Source: Promerops cafer
Lineage: Eukaryota; Chordata; Aves; Passeriformes; Nectariniidae
Direction: 5' to 3'
Assembly: GCA_013398275.1 (NCBI GenBank)
Contig: VZSE01011544.1
Span: 248,001-312,000 of the forward strand
DNA length: 64,000 bases
In this document: positions 61,901 to 64,000 of the stretch, one piece after another
How positions within the stretch are numbered: the stretch's first letter is position 1
How the letters are laid out: the number at the start of each line of letters is the position of its first letter
The notes under the pieces: generated by a model
What the model saw: only the letters and a program-made list of their open reading frames with translations
What the model was told of the DNA's origin: nothing
The model's database searches: none
Made by a program: the position numbers and the translations under genes

Positions 61901-61905
61901 CTCAG
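4196..61905 (+). CDS. CSMD2: CSMD2, internal part of gene (20 exons, both ends outside window)
   Basis: Twenty exons join into one open frame of 3222 nt: 4196-4273, 10359-10446, 11433-11557, 13859-13980, 18760-18863, 22264-22376, 27048-27230, 35869-36195, 39478-39672, 42356-42494, 43291-43478, 44172-44360, 44754-44870, 47655-47870, 50494-50682, 53465-53634, 54967-55123, 55723-55914, 57345-57471, 61703-61905. The product alternates six CCP/Sushi modules (each with four Cys and a C-x-D/E-P-x start) and six CUB modules (two Cys each, usually with a conserved E...D...DG acidic patch). CSMD proteins are large type I membrane proteins, extracellular along most of their length, linked to synapse and dendrite biology and complement control; that is family knowledge. 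Segments such as [29 protein letters not shown] and NECPDPGVPVNGKRFGDS resemble CSMD2 more than CSMD1/3. Introns are 0.4-8.6 kb, far shorter than in mammalian CSMD2. Start codon, signal peptide and transmembrane segment are not in the window. Confidence 0.93.
4274..10358 (+). other. CSMD2 intron (6.1 kb)
   Basis: Apart from a possible short CR1-like relic at 6205-6262, I see no recognisable repeat family, RNA gene or exon. Small ORFs throughout have no family match that I recognise. Confidence 0.7.
6205..6262 (-). mobile_element. Possible CR1 3' relic (antisense)
   Basis: The stretch with 'aaaatcattaaggctggaaaagatcaagtccagcc'-type content resembles the antisense 3' end of a CR1 subfamily. 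It is short and diverged. Confidence 0.4.
10359..10446 (+). CDS. CSMD2: CSMD2 exon 2 of window: start of first CCP/Sushi domain
   Basis: 88 nt, acceptor 'ctttgtag', donor 'gtaaga', leaving phase 2 (AG|G, Arg). Encodes LTQVGVSQGHNLCPDPGIPE and onward to GNDFR. It supplies the first Cys of the CCP and the CPDPG turn typical of Sushi modules. This is the only CCP in the window split over two exons. Confidence 0.93.
10447..11432 (+). other. CSMD2 intron (1.0 kb)
   Basis: No repeat family or functional element recognised. It splits the first CCP of the window. Confidence 0.7.
11433..11557 (+). CDS. CSMD2: CSMD2 exon 3 of window: rest of first CCP/Sushi domain
   Basis: 125 nt, acceptor 'ccctctccag', donor 'gtgagg'. 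It supplies the other three Cys of the CCP: QFSC, SITC and RPVC, with the conserved Trp (AWSDHRP) before the last Cys. The four-Cys pattern gives the standard C1-C3/C2-C4 Sushi disulfides. Confidence 0.94.
11666..11832 (-). mobile_element. CR1 LINE 3' fragment (antisense)
   Basis: Carries the antisense CR1 order: 'tggtttgggttgggaggaacctta', 'cagggacaccttccacc', 'ggccttggacactgccagggatggg', 'cctccccaccctcaca'. The sequence beyond it (to about 11955) is also shared with the copy after exon 4. Confidence 0.7.
13512..13680 (+). repeat. 16-bp G-rich minisatellite with G-quadruplex-type spacing
   Basis: About 10.5 units of GGGATCAGGG(G/T)TTG(G/T)T. Runs of three or four G are separated by 4- and 6-nt loops on the + (non-template) strand, which fits the usual four-run quadruplex pattern. 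The array ends about 180 bp before exon 4. Confidence 0.88.
13859..13980 (+). CDS. CSMD2: CSMD2 exon 4 of window: N-terminal part of first CUB
   Basis: 122 nt, acceptor 'tgtccccag', donor 'gtgcgt', ending on a codon boundary. Encodes RMCDTYLRGPSGVITSPNYP then a Cys-containing AYCVWVI strand, the two-Cys N-terminal half of a CUB. The GxxxSPNYP motif and C-V-W are CUB hallmarks. Wobble positions are strongly G/C, unlike the flanking intron. Confidence 0.94.
13981..18759 (+). other. CSMD2 intron (4.8 kb)
   Basis: Starts with a G homopolymer near 14013-14023, then a CR1-containing block (about 14063-14352) similar to the block after exon 3. The rest looks like unique intronic sequence; I see no exon or repeat family in 14400-18700. 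Confidence 0.7.
14063..14230 (-). mobile_element. CR1 LINE 3' fragment (antisense), part of a local duplication
   Basis: Antisense CR1 words 'gggacacttcccaccatcccagg', 'ggccttgggcacttccagggatcca' and 'cctcctcaccctcacatta' are in order. Similarity to the 11.67-kb copy continues about 120 bp further right. Confidence 0.68.
18760..18863 (+). CDS. CSMD2: CSMD2 exon 5 of window: middle of first CUB
   Basis: 104 nt, acceptor 'tctgtggcag' (weak pyrimidine tract), donor 'gtgagt', leaving phase 2. Encodes VIKLTFEEFALERGYDTLTV then GDGGQVGEQKSVLYV. The E-R-G-Y-D...GDGG acidic pattern matches the calcium-site region of CUB domains. Confidence 0.93.
18864..22263 (+). other. CSMD2 intron (3.4 kb)
   Basis: Holds one long antisense CR1 copy at about 20771-21245. 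The remainder shows no recognisable element. Confidence 0.7.
20771..21245 (-). mobile_element. CR1 LINE 3' fragment (antisense), longest copy in window
   Basis: Antisense CR1 order is nearly complete: 'cctggaatggtttgggg', 'accttaaagcccatccagtgccacc', 'atgggcagggacacc', 'cagctgctctgggca', 'aatttcttcccaatatccca', 'cagtttgaagccattcccccttgtcctg', then the 'tcctgcagctcc' and 'ctggcc...ctccatgtc' blocks. Confidence 0.88.
22264..22376 (+). CDS. CSMD2: CSMD2 exon 6 of window: C-terminal part of first CUB
   Basis: 113 nt, acceptor 'tatttttgcag', donor 'gtagcc'. Encodes LTGTTVPDLIVSTQHQMWLL then FQTDSVSNLLGFKATYE, the 'P..I.S....M.L.F.TD.....GF...Y' CUB ending. No second Cys pair is present, as usual for CSMD CUBs. 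Confidence 0.93.
24555..24620 (-). mobile_element. CR1 3' end relic (antisense)
   Basis: 'tggtttgggttggaaggggccttaaagcccatcctgttccacccc' is the antisense CR1 terminus. Only about 65 bp are left. Confidence 0.65.
26368..26392. repeat. (GGGAAT)n microsatellite
   Basis: Four adjacent hexamers GGGAAT/GGAATG, last one changed. Confidence 0.7.
26594..26830 (-). mobile_element. CR1 LINE 3' fragment (antisense)
   Basis: Starts 'gtcacagaatcttggaatggtttgg' and runs through 'ggcagggacacctcccactgtcccaggctgctcc', 'cagctgctctgggaat', 'cctgcccaccctcacaggga' and 'atatttcatccaaatctccc', the antisense CR1 order. Confidence 0.85.
26932..27047 (+). repeat. Three tandem copies of a 3' splice-site module
   Basis: The word CAGCCCCTTCCCCACACCCA occurs three times (starts near 26935, 26967, 27007), each copy followed by a T-rich tract and ending in a YAG: AGs at 26968-26969, 27008-27009 and 27046-27047. 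The last is the exon 7 acceptor. The middle AG would shift the frame by 38 nt; the first would add exactly 78 nt (26 codons) with no stop. Confidence 0.85.
27048..27230 (+). CDS. CSMD2: CSMD2 exon 7 of window: second CCP/Sushi domain
   Basis: 183 nt, phase 1 at both ends, donor 'gtaagt'. A complete CCP in one exon: EIDQGSCGDPGIPAFGRREG, then HFEC, ITC and W...PVC. The four Cys and pre-C4 Trp are intact. Symmetric phases make the exon a portable module. The start is taken at the third of three tandem AGs because it matches the family's E-I-D/E-x-G-x-C-G-D-P junction. Confidence 0.94.
29225..29490. repeat. Degenerate TG-rich minisatellite (about 35-45 bp units)
   Basis: About six imperfect copies built on 'gtgtctgggtgtttgtttctgt', each with a variable spacer. 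Stops are common in all but one frame. Confidence 0.7.
30508..30992. repeat. 43-45-bp degenerate minisatellite (about 11 units)
   Basis: Units follow the plan TTTGGGATAAATGTGTTCAT + TCCTGGGAATGTTTGAATGGA, with substitutions and a few small indels. Copies of GGGATTAATGTGGTCATTC recur at about 30510 and 30700, suggesting a two-unit higher-order period in part of the array. Confidence 0.85.
32744..32850 (+). repeat. Polypurine (GAGAA/GAAGA)n tract with an unresolved base
   Basis: More than 100 nt of pure A/G on the + strand made of AGAAG and GAGAG words. Position 32801 is an N, so array length or sequence was probably not resolved in the assembly. Mirror-symmetric purine tracts of this kind can form triplex (H-DNA). 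Confidence 0.9.
33113..33172. repeat. Short tandem repeat (about 22 bp, three copies)
   Basis: Variants of CAATTATTGACAAAT recur three times in succession. Confidence 0.6.
35430..35719. repeat. Unclassified repeat, copy 1, with 5 x 25-bp internal expansion
   Basis: Similar over about 180 bp to 40612-40803 (shared 'cctgctgctcctgt', 'gagggaat.aa', 'tcctggttcttgatccacgtgaaatgcctgatat' and 'gggctctggc' blocks). At 35460-35584 this copy carries exactly five 25-bp units beginning TTCTGAT(G/T)TAGTGGTGA; the other copy has one diverged unit. Family not identified. Confidence 0.75.
35730..36095. promoter_or_regulatory. Intragenic CpG-dense segment over exon 8
   Basis: From about 35735 ('gagcggagcgcgctgaggcggcgccggcgcggcg') through most of exon 8 the sequence is GC-rich and contains many CpG pairs, unlike the flanking introns. 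It looks like an intragenic CpG island. No TATA or first exon could be identified, so promoter activity is only a possibility. Confidence 0.5.
35869..36195 (+). CDS. CSMD2: CSMD2 exon 8 of window: second CUB, complete in one exon
   Basis: 327 nt, phase 1 at both ends, acceptor 'ccctttgcag', donor 'gtgagt'. Encodes FSCFFNFTSPSGIVLSPNYP, C-V-W, FNDFDVEPQFDFLAVKDGG, TFSG and GFNITFT: a full CUB with two Cys, the acidic E-P-x-F-D...KDGG site and sequons NFT and NIT. It is the only CUB of the window in a single exon. The donor overlaps the target-site duplication of an LTR (see 36204-36649). Confidence 0.95.
36204..36649 (-). mobile_element. Solo-LTR-like insertion, antisense (ERVL-type, probable)
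   Basis: Read on the minus strand, the 446-bp block starts TGATGCC and ends GGCACC (near-inverted ends). It is flanked by AGTGC at 36199-36203 and 36650-36654, a possible 5-bp target duplication. In minus orientation it has a TATAATAA box near its middle and an AGTAAA-like signal followed by TTTTTATT downstream, in LTR order. It resembles songbird ERVL LTRs from memory. No internal retroviral genes are present. Weak point: the 3' terminus lacks the canonical final A. Confidence 0.6.
36975..37213 (+). mobile_element. CR1 LINE 3' fragment (sense)
   Basis: Sense CR1 order: 'ggatattgggatgaaatttttccctgtcagggtggggaggggctgg', 'agagcagctgtggctgcccctgg', 'ccaaggccaggctggacggggcttggagcagcctggga', then 'ccctcccaacc' and an ATGATTTT direct repeat at the 3' end, matching the 8-bp tail of CR1. 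Confidence 0.88.
38365..38596 (+). mobile_element. CR1 LINE 3' fragment (sense)
   Basis: Sense CR1 blocks 'gggtgggattttgggaaggaatt', 'attcccagagcagctgtggctgcccctggatccctgg', 'ccaaggtcaggttggacggggcttggagcagcctggga', 'ccatggcagggggtggcactggatgggcttta' and 'tcccttccagcct' are in order. Confidence 0.87.
38939..39400 (-). mobile_element. Possible LTR-like element, antisense (low confidence)
   Basis: On the minus strand a 'ggataaaaaggaggctgcacc' TATA-like stretch is followed by 'gagagaccccaggggaaatgcccc' and an end reading TTTTTGGACACA, as in an LTR R/U5. The A-rich U3-like part contains repeated GAAAGAAACAATGG. I could not find a matching second end or target duplication, so the borders are guesses. 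Confidence 0.35.
39478..39672 (+). CDS. CSMD2: CSMD2 exon 9 of window: third CCP/Sushi domain
   Basis: 195 nt, phase 1 at both ends, acceptor 'ctcctcccag', donor 'gtgagc'. Complete CCP: NECPDPGVPVNGKRFGDS, then SFLCDEGF, VTCVL, W and LRCE. The NECPDPGVPVNGKRFGDS stretch is one of the segments closer to CSMD2 than to CSMD1. An 8-bp tandem array begins 36 bp after the donor. Confidence 0.95.
39709..39960 (+). repeat. 8-bp tandem array GGGCA(G/A)CT
   Basis: About 30 units of GGGCAGCT or GGGCAACT, interrupted by GCCCC(A/C) blocks. Most junctions create CAGCTG, an E-box-type hexamer. As 8 nt is not a multiple of three, all three frames cycle every 24 nt and stay open; antisense frames read PSCPVAQL-like repeats. 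It begins 36 bp after the exon 9 donor. Confidence 0.92.
39958..40255 (-). mobile_element. CR1 LINE 3' fragment (antisense)
   Basis: Antisense CR1 blocks: 'caggctgctcccgtccagcc', 'cagggacccaggggcagccacagctgctctgggaattcc', 'ctccccaccctcaca', 'cccaaatctccccttttccagttcaaagccattcc', 'tccctctccagctctcctggagccccttcaggcc'. The 3' tail is missing where the 8-bp array abuts. Confidence 0.88.
40612..40803. repeat. Unclassified repeat, copy 2
   Basis: Diverged relative of 35430-35719, matching from the 'taataataataaaagg' end through 'ttccctgctgctcctgtcagggagggaatgaaa' and 'cttctgatccatgtaaaatatctgatat' to 'gggctctggc'. It lacks the 25-bp expansion. Confidence 0.7.
42230..42335 (+). mobile_element. CR1-like 3' end (sense) next to exon 10
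   Basis: 'tggtttagtgatggcattggcagtgttgggctggatgagtctggaggtcttttccagcctggataattgtgtgatt' matches the sense 3' end of a CR1 subfamily. It stops about 20 bp before the exon 10 acceptor. Confidence 0.65.
42356..42494 (+). CDS. CSMD2: CSMD2 exon 10 of window: N-terminal part of third CUB
   Basis: 139 nt, acceptor 'gtgtccccag', donor 'gtgctc', leaving phase 2. Encodes [27 protein letters not shown] and YPIKITFDR: CUB start with CGG, the SPGWPG turn and the second Cys in a C-A-W strand. Confidence 0.94.
42495..43290 (+). other. CSMD2 intron (0.8 kb)
   Basis: No repeat family recognised. A word of about 39 bp at 42904-42942 is nearly repeated at 45113-45151 in another CUB-splitting intron. Confidence 0.65.
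43291..43478 (+). CDS. CSMD2: CSMD2 exon 11 of window: C-terminal part of third CUB
   Basis: 188 nt, acceptor 'gtcccttgcag', donor 'gtaagg'. Encodes [48 protein letters not shown]. The T-E-x-x-Y-D...RDG patch matches the CUB calcium site. KSHSDVGF is nearer to CSMD2 than to CSMD1. Confidence 0.95.
43597..43822 (-). mobile_element. CR1 LINE 3' fragment (antisense)
   Basis: Antisense CR1 order: 'ggcttggcttggaaggaaagtta', 'ggcagggacagctcccactgtcccaggctgctcc', 'ccacagctgctctgggaat', 'cctccccaccctcacagggaagaa' and 'atctgaagccattcccc'. Confidence 0.86.
43857..43985 (-). repeat. Duplicated block A (contains CR1-like sequence), before exon 12
   Basis: Shares 'agcatctgcagaatattctt', 'ttaggag', 'ctcacagaa', 'tatccagag.tggatccca.agggat.gtgg.gtcca' and 'ctggccc' with 44379-44490. 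The right part resembles the antisense end of a CR1 subfamily. The left part lies outside a CR1 3' terminus, so the similarity is not only a shared transposon. Confidence 0.7.
44172..44360 (+). CDS. CSMD2: CSMD2 exon 12 of window: fourth CCP/Sushi domain
   Basis: 189 nt, phase 1 at both ends, acceptor 'gtgccccag', donor 'gtgagg'. Complete CCP: KLQSDHCLDPGIPVNGQRRG, TFSCDPGYTLSD, LECEP, W, PSCE. All four Cys are present. The start was placed at 44172 because the upstream AG (44143) gives an in-frame TGA at once. Confidence 0.95.
44361..44753 (+). other. CSMD2 intron (0.4 kb, shortest)
   Basis: Contains duplicated block B from 18 bp after the donor; the rest is T/G-rich with several TTGGATTTTG-like words and a long pyrimidine tract before exon 13. 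Confidence 0.7.
44379..44490 (-). repeat. Duplicated block B, after exon 12
   Basis: Counterpart of 43857-43985, in the same orientation and about 520 bp away, with exon 12 between the two. Confidence 0.7.
44754..44870 (+). CDS. CSMD2: CSMD2 exon 13 of window: N-terminal part of fourth CUB
   Basis: 117 nt, phase 1 at both ends, acceptor 'gtgtttttag', donor 'gtgaga'. Encodes [20 protein letters not shown], then NNLNCTWTIETSHGKG. It has both CUB Cys and an N-C-T sequon. Confidence 0.94.
46722..46741. repeat. Poly(T) run, 20 nt
   Basis: Uninterrupted T run in an intron, probably length-variable. Confidence 0.85.
47095..47195 (+). mobile_element. CR1 3' end relic (sense)
   Basis: 'cttcccatggtagggggatggaataagacaatttttaaggttgttcccacccaaatctttccatgattctctgatt' is a diverged sense CR1 terminus with ATGATTCT tail units. 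Confidence 0.7.
47655..47870 (+). CDS. CSMD2: CSMD2 exon 14 of window: C-terminal part of fourth CUB
   Basis: 216 nt, phase 1 at both ends, acceptor 'cccctctgcag', donor 'gtgaca'. Encodes VFFTFHTFHLENGHDYLLIT, ENSSFAQP, LPAPLSAGLFGNFSAQIRF and MSYEGFNITFS. Three sequons (NSS, NFS, NIT). In this CUB the usual DG after the acidic site reads E-N, so calcium binding may be weaker here. Confidence 0.95.
47930..48085 (-). mobile_element. CR1 LINE 3' fragment (antisense)
   Basis: 'gatttggggtgggagggaccttaaagctcatccagg', 'ccactatcccaggttgctctaacctggccttgga', 'cttccagggatgggccacc' and 'cctccccaccctcccagtaaa' are in antisense CR1 order. Confidence 0.83.
48640..49012 (+). mobile_element. CR1 LINE 3' fragment (sense), about 370 bp
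   Basis: Sense CR1 from 'ggagaagctccagggaaccctcagagccccttgcagggcctgaaggggctccaggagagctgcagagggactggggacaagg' through the 'gcagctgtggctgcccctggatccctgg' block to 'ccttaaggtcccttctcaccccaaccattccatgattt'. It keeps both body and 3' end. Confidence 0.92.
50494..50682 (+). CDS. CSMD2: CSMD2 exon 15 of window: fifth CCP/Sushi domain
   Basis: 189 nt, phase 1 at both ends, acceptor 'ctcccctccag', donor 'gtaggt'. Complete CCP: [49 protein letters not shown]. The EYDLEPC entry after a CUB ending in NITFS is a CSMD-specific junction. A G-rich minisatellite starts about 65 bp after the donor. Confidence 0.95.
50748..50982 (+). repeat. G-rich minisatellite (GGGAGGGACGGGGAC(G/A)G family)
   Basis: About ten units of roughly 19-26 bp built on CCCCGGGAGGGACGGGGAC(G/A)(G/T), varying in length by small blocks. 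It is CpG-rich and has dense G runs on the + strand. Antisense ORFs through it are repeat artefacts. Confidence 0.9.
52704..52825. repeat. Degenerate 12-15-bp tandem repeat (CACAGATT(T/C) words)
   Basis: Successive words such as TTTATACAG, TTCACACAG and TTCCCCACAG form a loose periodic stretch grading from T/A-rich to C-rich. Confidence 0.65.
53465..53634 (+). CDS. CSMD2: CSMD2 exon 16 of window: N-terminal part of fifth CUB
   Basis: 170 nt, acceptor 'gtctcggtgcag', donor 'gtaatt', ending on a codon boundary. Encodes AECGSSVTGTQGVLLSPNYP, NNNHECIYSIQ and KARTFELEAGDVLK. Both CUB Cys are present; the acidic L-E-x-G-D site starts here and continues into exon 17. Confidence 0.95.
53635..54966 (+). 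other. CSMD2 intron (1.3 kb)
   Basis: No repeat family, RNA gene or exon recognised. Confidence 0.7.
54967..55123 (+). CDS. CSMD2: CSMD2 exon 17 of window: C-terminal part of fifth CUB
   Basis: 157 nt, acceptor 'gttcctcccag', donor 'gtgagt'. Encodes VYDGTNSSARLLGTFSRSEL, NSTSSSMWLEFITN and NTSKGFELQFS. The V-Y-D-G turn completes the CUB acidic site. Three sequons: NSS, NST, NTS. Confidence 0.95.
55124..55722 (+). other. CSMD2 intron (0.6 kb)
   Basis: About half of it is an antisense CR1-like fragment (55255-55515). Confidence 0.7.
55255..55515 (-). mobile_element. CR1 LINE 3' fragment, diverged subfamily (antisense)
   Basis: 'cacagaatcccaggattactgagggtggaaaagccctccaagcccatcaagcccaagc', 'cttggacacctccagggatgggcc' and 'ctccctgggcacttccaaggcctgaccacccttt' follow antisense CR1 order, with a different 3' end from most copies here. 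Confidence 0.75.
55723..55914 (+). CDS. CSMD2: CSMD2 exon 18 of window: sixth CCP/Sushi domain
   Basis: 192 nt, phase 1 at both ends, acceptor 'tccctgctgcag', donor 'gtgaga'. Complete CCP: FELIKCEDPGIPQFGYKVHD, SFSCDPGYTLRG, LVCLTGERRAW, PTCV. A hexanucleotide microsatellite begins about 11 bp after the exon. Confidence 0.95.
55926..55993 (+). repeat. (TGCTCC)n hexanucleotide microsatellite
   Basis: About ten perfect hexamers grading into CTCCTCCTCC at the right end. A pyrimidine-rich run directly after a splice donor; in one antisense frame it reads as repeated Ala-Gly. Confidence 0.93.
55990..56300. repeat. Diverged tandem duplication, about 166-bp unit, two copies
   Basis: 'ctgatccactg.cattaac.ctgct.ttaattgc' followed by 'gcactaatta' and 'gtggtgag' occurs at 56048 and again at 56214. 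Upstream words ('ccctga.caccct...gtccctgctttgctgatcc') match too. Confidence 0.8.
57345..57471 (+). CDS. CSMD2: CSMD2 exon 19 of window: N-terminal part of sixth CUB
   Basis: 127 nt, acceptor 'tttttgttccag', donor 'gtgagc', leaving phase 2 (GG|G, Gly). Encodes AECGGTIRGEASGRILSPGY, NLNCIWTIEAEPGCTI. CUB start with ECGG, SPGYP and the second Cys in a C-I-W strand; an extra Cys (PGCTI) also occurs in the family sequence. Confidence 0.94.
57612..57702 (-). mobile_element. CR1 3' relic (antisense)
   Basis: 'ccagaatcagggaatggtttaggctgggatta...ggcagggacgtttcccaccagcccaggctgctcagagcc' is a diverged antisense CR1 end. Confidence 0.65.
58185..58228. repeat. (AAT/TAG)n microsatellite
   Basis: About 13 trinucleotides mixing TAA and TAG. 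Confidence 0.85.
59350..59500 (-). mobile_element. CR1-like fragment (antisense)
   Basis: 'accagagctggaagggacccacagggatcatccagtgcagctcctggccctgc' and the following 'ctctggcagccttgggaatgtgacca' follow an antisense CR1 subfamily with a 'gggacccacagggatcat' end. Confidence 0.7.
59909..59951. repeat. Two-copy 22-bp tandem repeat
   Basis: TAAAACTCCTTTCCCCTC occurs twice with AGGAG between. Confidence 0.75.
60775..60980 (+). mobile_element. CR1-like 3' end (sense)
   Basis: 'gagtggtcacattcccaaggctgccagagctccaggagggtttggacaacaccctcaaggacaggctgggattt' then 'ttgatgatccctgtgggtccattcccactcagga' match the sense 3' end of the same CR1 subfamily seen antisense at 59350. Confidence 0.75.
61703..61905 (+). 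CDS. CSMD2: CSMD2 exon 20 of window: C-terminal part of sixth CUB
   Basis: 203 nt, acceptor 'tttgccccgcag', donor 'gtggga'. Encodes LHFMVFHTEEFHDVLRVWDG, ENGILLREASG, DIHSTFNSVILQFNTDFFTS and GFAIQFS. The T-E-E-x-x-D...WDG acidic patch is intact. The exon leaves one nt of the next codon; the following CCP exon is outside the window. The frame stays open past the donor into a 23-bp minisatellite; the exon end is set by the donor and by the family's FSIQFS-type CUB ending. Confidence 0.95.
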
Positions 61906-64000
61906 GTGGGATGTGCAGGGATTCCTCAACCCCGGCCAGAAAATCCAGCCAGACCCAGAGAGAAACCCCAGCCAGACCCAGCGAGAAACCCCAGCCAGAC
62001 CCAGAGAGAAACCCCAGCCAAACCCAGAGAGAAACCCCAGCCAGACCCAGAGAGAAACCCCAGCCAGACCCAGAGAGAAACCCCAGCCAGACCCAGAGAG
62101 AAACCCCAGCCAGACCCAGAGAGAAACCCCAGCCAGACCCAGAGAGAAACCCCAGCCAGACCCAGAGAGAAACCCCAGCCAGACCCAGAGAGAAACCCCA
62201 GCCAGACCCAGAGAGAAACCCCAGCCAGACCCAGAGAGAAACCCCAGCCAGACCCAGAGAGAAACCCCAGCCAGACCCAGAGAGAAACCCCAGCCAGACC
62301 CAGAGAGAAACCCCAGCCAGACCCAGAGAGAAACCCCAGCCAGACCCAGAGAGAAACCCCAGCCAGACCCAGAGAGAAACCCCAGCCAGACCCAGAGAGA
62401 AACCCCAGCCAGACCCAGAGAGAAACCCCAGCCAGACCCAGAGAGAAACCCCAGCCAGACCCAGAGAGAAACCCCAGCCAGACCCAGAGAGAAACCCCAG
62501 CCAGACCCAGAGAGAAACCCCAGCCAGACCCAGAGAGAAACCCCAGCCAGACCCAGAGAGAAACCCCAGCCAGACCCAGAGAGAAACCCCAGCCAGACCC
62601 AGAGAGAAACCCCAGCCAGACCCAGAGAGAAACCCCAGCCAAACCCAGAGAGAAACCCTGGCCAGACCCAGAGGGAAAATCCAACCAAACCCAGAGAGAA
62701 ACCCTGGCCAGACCCAGAGGGGAACCCTGGCCAGACCCAGAGGGGAACCCTGGCCAGACCTGGAGGGAAAATCCAACCAGACCCAGAGGGGAACCCCGGC
62801 CAGACCCAGAGGGAAAATCCAACCAAACCCAGAGAGAAACCCTGGCCAGACCCAGAGGGGAACCCCGGCCAGACCCAGAGTAAACATCCAAGCAAACCCA
62901 GAGTAAAAATCCAAGCAAAACCAGCTTTGCTGGGCAGAAATTCCAGGTGTATCCACAGGGTGAGCAGGTGACTCTGCAGTGGACACTTAGTCACTTCCAT
63001 AATAAATAAACAGAAAACTAACTCTATTAGACCATCCACTAATCACTTATTTACCACCTAATTCCATCTATTTACTATGTAGTTTATTACGAATATAACT
63101 TGCTGTGAAGATAAAAATTCACAAAACCCGAAGCAGGTTGATATTTATGAAACTAAAATGCAGCATTCATGGGCTACAGCCATTGAAATGAGCATGGTCC
63201 TGTAGAAAATGAGCTGCACATCCTGGGTGCTGGGAACCCCTCATTTCCTGGGCAGCACAAACATCAGTCTGCAGGAAATCATTATTTTACAGCTCTACAT
63301 TTGCACAGTTTTTCTTCCCTGAGCTCTATCCCGTGAGGATCATTTGCTGAGCAGTTAGAGGTTTGAAATCAGGATGGTGAAAGTAATTATTTTCATTGCT
63401 TCCTGACCCGTGGCCTTCACAAGCCACTTCTCAGTTGTTTTCTCCCTTTGAAGGATCTGTTTGTTTCGTGGCTGGGTTTGAATTGGAAAATGAAAACTTG
63501 GTTTAAAAACATCGACTTGACAAATACACAAATTCCATTACTTTTGTGTCTCCCAGCCCTTTTTAGGTGCAGACTCTGAACATAGGGGAAAATCTCATGT
63601 ATTTGGTCCTGGCAGTGAATTCTGTGCCCTCTCTGCCCTCAGACTGAGGAACATGGCAGTGAGACATGGAGCAGAAAACCTTGGAATACACAAGAAGGAA
63701 TTCAAGCAATTTTCCACCCCCAGGGCCCTCAGATTCACCCTGGCAGCTTCCCCCAGGTATCCTGGGAGGAGCTGGGCAGTGGGCCCTGAAAGCCAGATCT
63801 GTTTCAGCCCCCCCAAATTGGGTCCCTTGGGATGCAGGGCACAAAAACCTCTGTGGGCTGCAGGCCTGACCCGGCTCCAGTCTGGCTTTCCTGAGTCCTG
63901 CCTGCTCTCACCTGAGCCTCAGCCCTGCAAACACATTCACTTCAGTTATTTAGGGTGATACACTCCAGTATTTACAGAGGGTTCCAGGTTTGTGCAGTCG
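61906..64000 (+). other. CSMD2 intron (5' part, runs off the window)
   Basis: Contains the 23-bp minisatellite (61947-62921), then about 1 kb of ordinary AT-richer sequence without recognised elements. I found no further CCP exon before 64000. Confidence 0.75.
61947..62921 (+). repeat. 23-bp minisatellite, about 42 units
   Basis: Unit AGCCAGACCCAGAGAGAAAC plus CCC. Exactly 30 near-identical units occupy 61947-62636; about 12 further units of the same length are diverged (GGGAAAATCCA, GGGGAACCC(T/C)GG and GAGTAAA variants). It is C/A-rich on the + strand and starts 41 bp after the exon 20 donor. The unit contains no stop in any frame, so six overlapping long ORFs arise with 23-residue translated periods. 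Confidence 0.97.

Noticed and set aside
4196..61905. Assignment to CSMD1 or CSMD3
   Set aside because: Most diagnostic stretches recalled for CSMD2 (exons 9, 11, 15) match better. Some positions are CSMD1-like (for example in exons 4 and 8), so a formal tree would settle it, but CSMD2 is the best fit.
61947..62921. Possible CRISPR-like direct-repeat array
   Set aside because: Units are head-to-tail with no spacers, inside a vertebrate intron.
61604..63039. Several long ORFs (330-460 codons) on both strands
   Set aside because: They run through the 23-bp minisatellite, whose unit has no stop in any frame; the translations are pure repeats. Only 61703-61905 is real coding sequence.

Overview
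The window is vertebrate nuclear DNA, almost certainly from a bird and probably a songbird. The avian call rests on many short CR1 LINE 3' fragments on both strands, few SINE-like or other mammalian-type repeats, and GC-rich compact introns full of short tandem repeats. The songbird suggestion rests only on two LTR-like blocks that resemble passerine endogenous-retrovirus LTRs from memory. No prokaryotic gene, operon or CRISPR array is present.

One protein-coding gene spans the window on the + strand: an internal part of CSMD2 (CUB and Sushi multiple domains 2), a very large type I membrane protein of the CSMD family. I identify 20 consecutive coding exons between 4196 and 61905 (3222 nt, about 1074 codons). 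All internal boundaries are GT-AG and the reading frame is kept across all 19 internal junctions. The translated order is linker, CCP, CUB, CCP, CUB, CCP, CUB, CCP, CUB, CCP, CUB, CCP, CUB: six CCP (Sushi) and six CUB domains. By comparison with the known family architecture this is probably the second CCP to the eighth CUB. The signal peptide, first CUB/CCP/CUB block, CCP-only region, transmembrane segment and cytoplasmic tail lie outside the window. Sequence signatures favour CSMD2 over CSMD1 and CSMD3.

Layout: 1-4195 upstream intron; 4196-13980 linker, first CCP and start of the first CUB (exons 1-4); 18760-27230 rest of that CUB and second CCP (exons 5-7); 27231-35868 the longest complete intron, with minisatellites and an unresolved N in a purine tract; 35869-47870 a dense exon cluster (exons 8-14); 50494-57471 exons 15-19; 61703-61905 exon 20, followed by a 23-bp minisatellite of about 42 units and repeat-poor intron to the end.

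The non-coding part is more unusual than the gene. Observations include an antisense LTR whose target duplication overlaps a splice donor, a triplicated 3' splice-site module that could add 26 in-frame residues, tandem arrays starting within 70 bp of four splice donors, a G-quadruplex-prone 16-bp array before exon 4, and several local intronic duplications. I found no previously undescribed gene system; long ORFs in the arrays are repeat artefacts.
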